Shown piece after piece: positions 6,691-6,909 of a stretch of DNA of 6,909 bases (position 1 is the first letter of the stretch; each line of letters starts with the position of its first letter). The notes beneath the pieces were generated by a model, which was given only the letters and a program-made list of their open reading frames with translations, was not told where the DNA came from and ran no database searches. Both the position numbers and the translations under genes were made by a program. Location: positions 1 through 6,909 of the forward strand of contig URYU01000096.1 in assembly GCA_900552155.1 (NCBI GenBank), given 5' to 3'. Source of the DNA: an uncultured Collinsella sp. (lineage in GTDB: Bacteria; Actinomycetota; Coriobacteriia; Coriobacteriales; Coriobacteriaceae).

Positions 6691-6909
6691 ATGGGTTATT
6701 CGTTAGTCAATATCCTGGGCGGGCTTCTGATCGTGACCTCCACCATGGGGGTCGGCTCGAAGACCATCCCGTCCGCCATCAAGTGGTACGCGATCCAGTC
6801 GGTTGTCCTGGTGGGCGTGCTGCTCACCCTGGGCCTCACCACCGGTGCCACCGAGCTTCACATGTGGGCCGCGTCGGCCTTCGTCACCAAGGTGATCCTC
6901 GTTCCGTTC
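6691..6909 (+). CDS. hyfE: Hydrogenase-4 component E, NuoK-like small membrane subunit (3' end outside window)
   Basis: The first 73 residues are present and the frame runs off the window; E. coli HyfE is 216 aa. Three hydrophobic segments are visible at about residues 3-22, 33-52 and 55-73. The pattern WYAIQSVVLV near residues 32-41 and the tract ASAFVTKVILVPF (61-73) match E. coli HyfE (FYACQSLVLV and ASAFITKVLLVP). In the family, HyfE resembles NuoK/MrpC and packs beside the antiporter-like subunits in the membrane arm. The 10-base gap to hyfD and the consensus ribosome binding site place it in the same operon. Genes hyfF, hyfG, hyfH and hyfI would be expected next. Confidence 0.88.
   Translation, partial: MGYSLVNILGGLLIVTSTMGVGSKTIPSAIKWYAIQSVVLVGVLLTLGLTTGATELHMWAASAFVTKVILVPF

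Noticed and set aside
5226..6692. A 488-codon open frame on the minus strand opposite hyfD
   Set aside because: It mirrors hyfD almost end to end. Its product is a low-complexity mix of Asp, Glu, His, Arg and Gly, as expected from reading strongly C-ending codons backwards, and hyfD itself is unmistakable.

Overview
The window holds one plus-strand gene block for a formate hydrogenlyase of the Hyf type: a molybdenum formate dehydrogenase coupled to a membrane-bound group 4 [NiFe] hydrogenase. The order is fdhF (3' part only), hyfA, hyfB, hyfC, hyfD and hyfE (5' part only). The hydrogenase genes follow the order of the Escherichia coli hyf operon. Several lengths match what I recall for E. coli: HyfA 205 aa, HyfB 672 aa, HyfC at 307 aa equal to HycD, and HyfD 485 against 479 aa. 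High GC, strong C/G-ending codon use and the protein sequences suggest an anaerobic Coriobacteriia-type actinomycete such as Collinsella. That placement is inference; no 16S or other marker is present.

Layout: 2-1558 is the C-terminal two thirds of formate dehydrogenase H, read in one frame but broken by an in-frame TAG at 95-97. The 78-base gap 1559-1636 carries a very strong GC-rich hairpin followed by a T-rich tract, which looks like an intrinsic terminator, ending just before the hyfA ribosome binding site. From 1637 onward the genes are packed: hyfA and hyfB overlap by 8 bases, and the later gaps are 17, 16 and 10 bases. No gene-free stretch exceeds 300 bases, and I see no RNA gene, mobile element, CRISPR array or long repeat.

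How the parts work together (established for the family): FdhF oxidises formate to CO2. Electrons pass through the four-cluster ferredoxin-like HyfA to the hydrogenase large and small subunits, expected downstream as hyfG and hyfI but outside this window. Protons are reduced to H2 there. HyfC anchors the complex. HyfB and HyfD are antiporter-like membrane subunits (a third, HyfF, is expected downstream) that may couple the reaction to ion translocation. HyfE is a small NuoK-like membrane subunit.

The system is a known one and I found no undescribed machinery. The points most worth a second look are the amber codon inside fdhF, the terminator-like hairpin between fdhF and hyfA, and an Asp-to-Ala change in the conserved HyfC loop. 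The long antisense open frames opposite hyfB, hyfC and hyfD are composition shadows.
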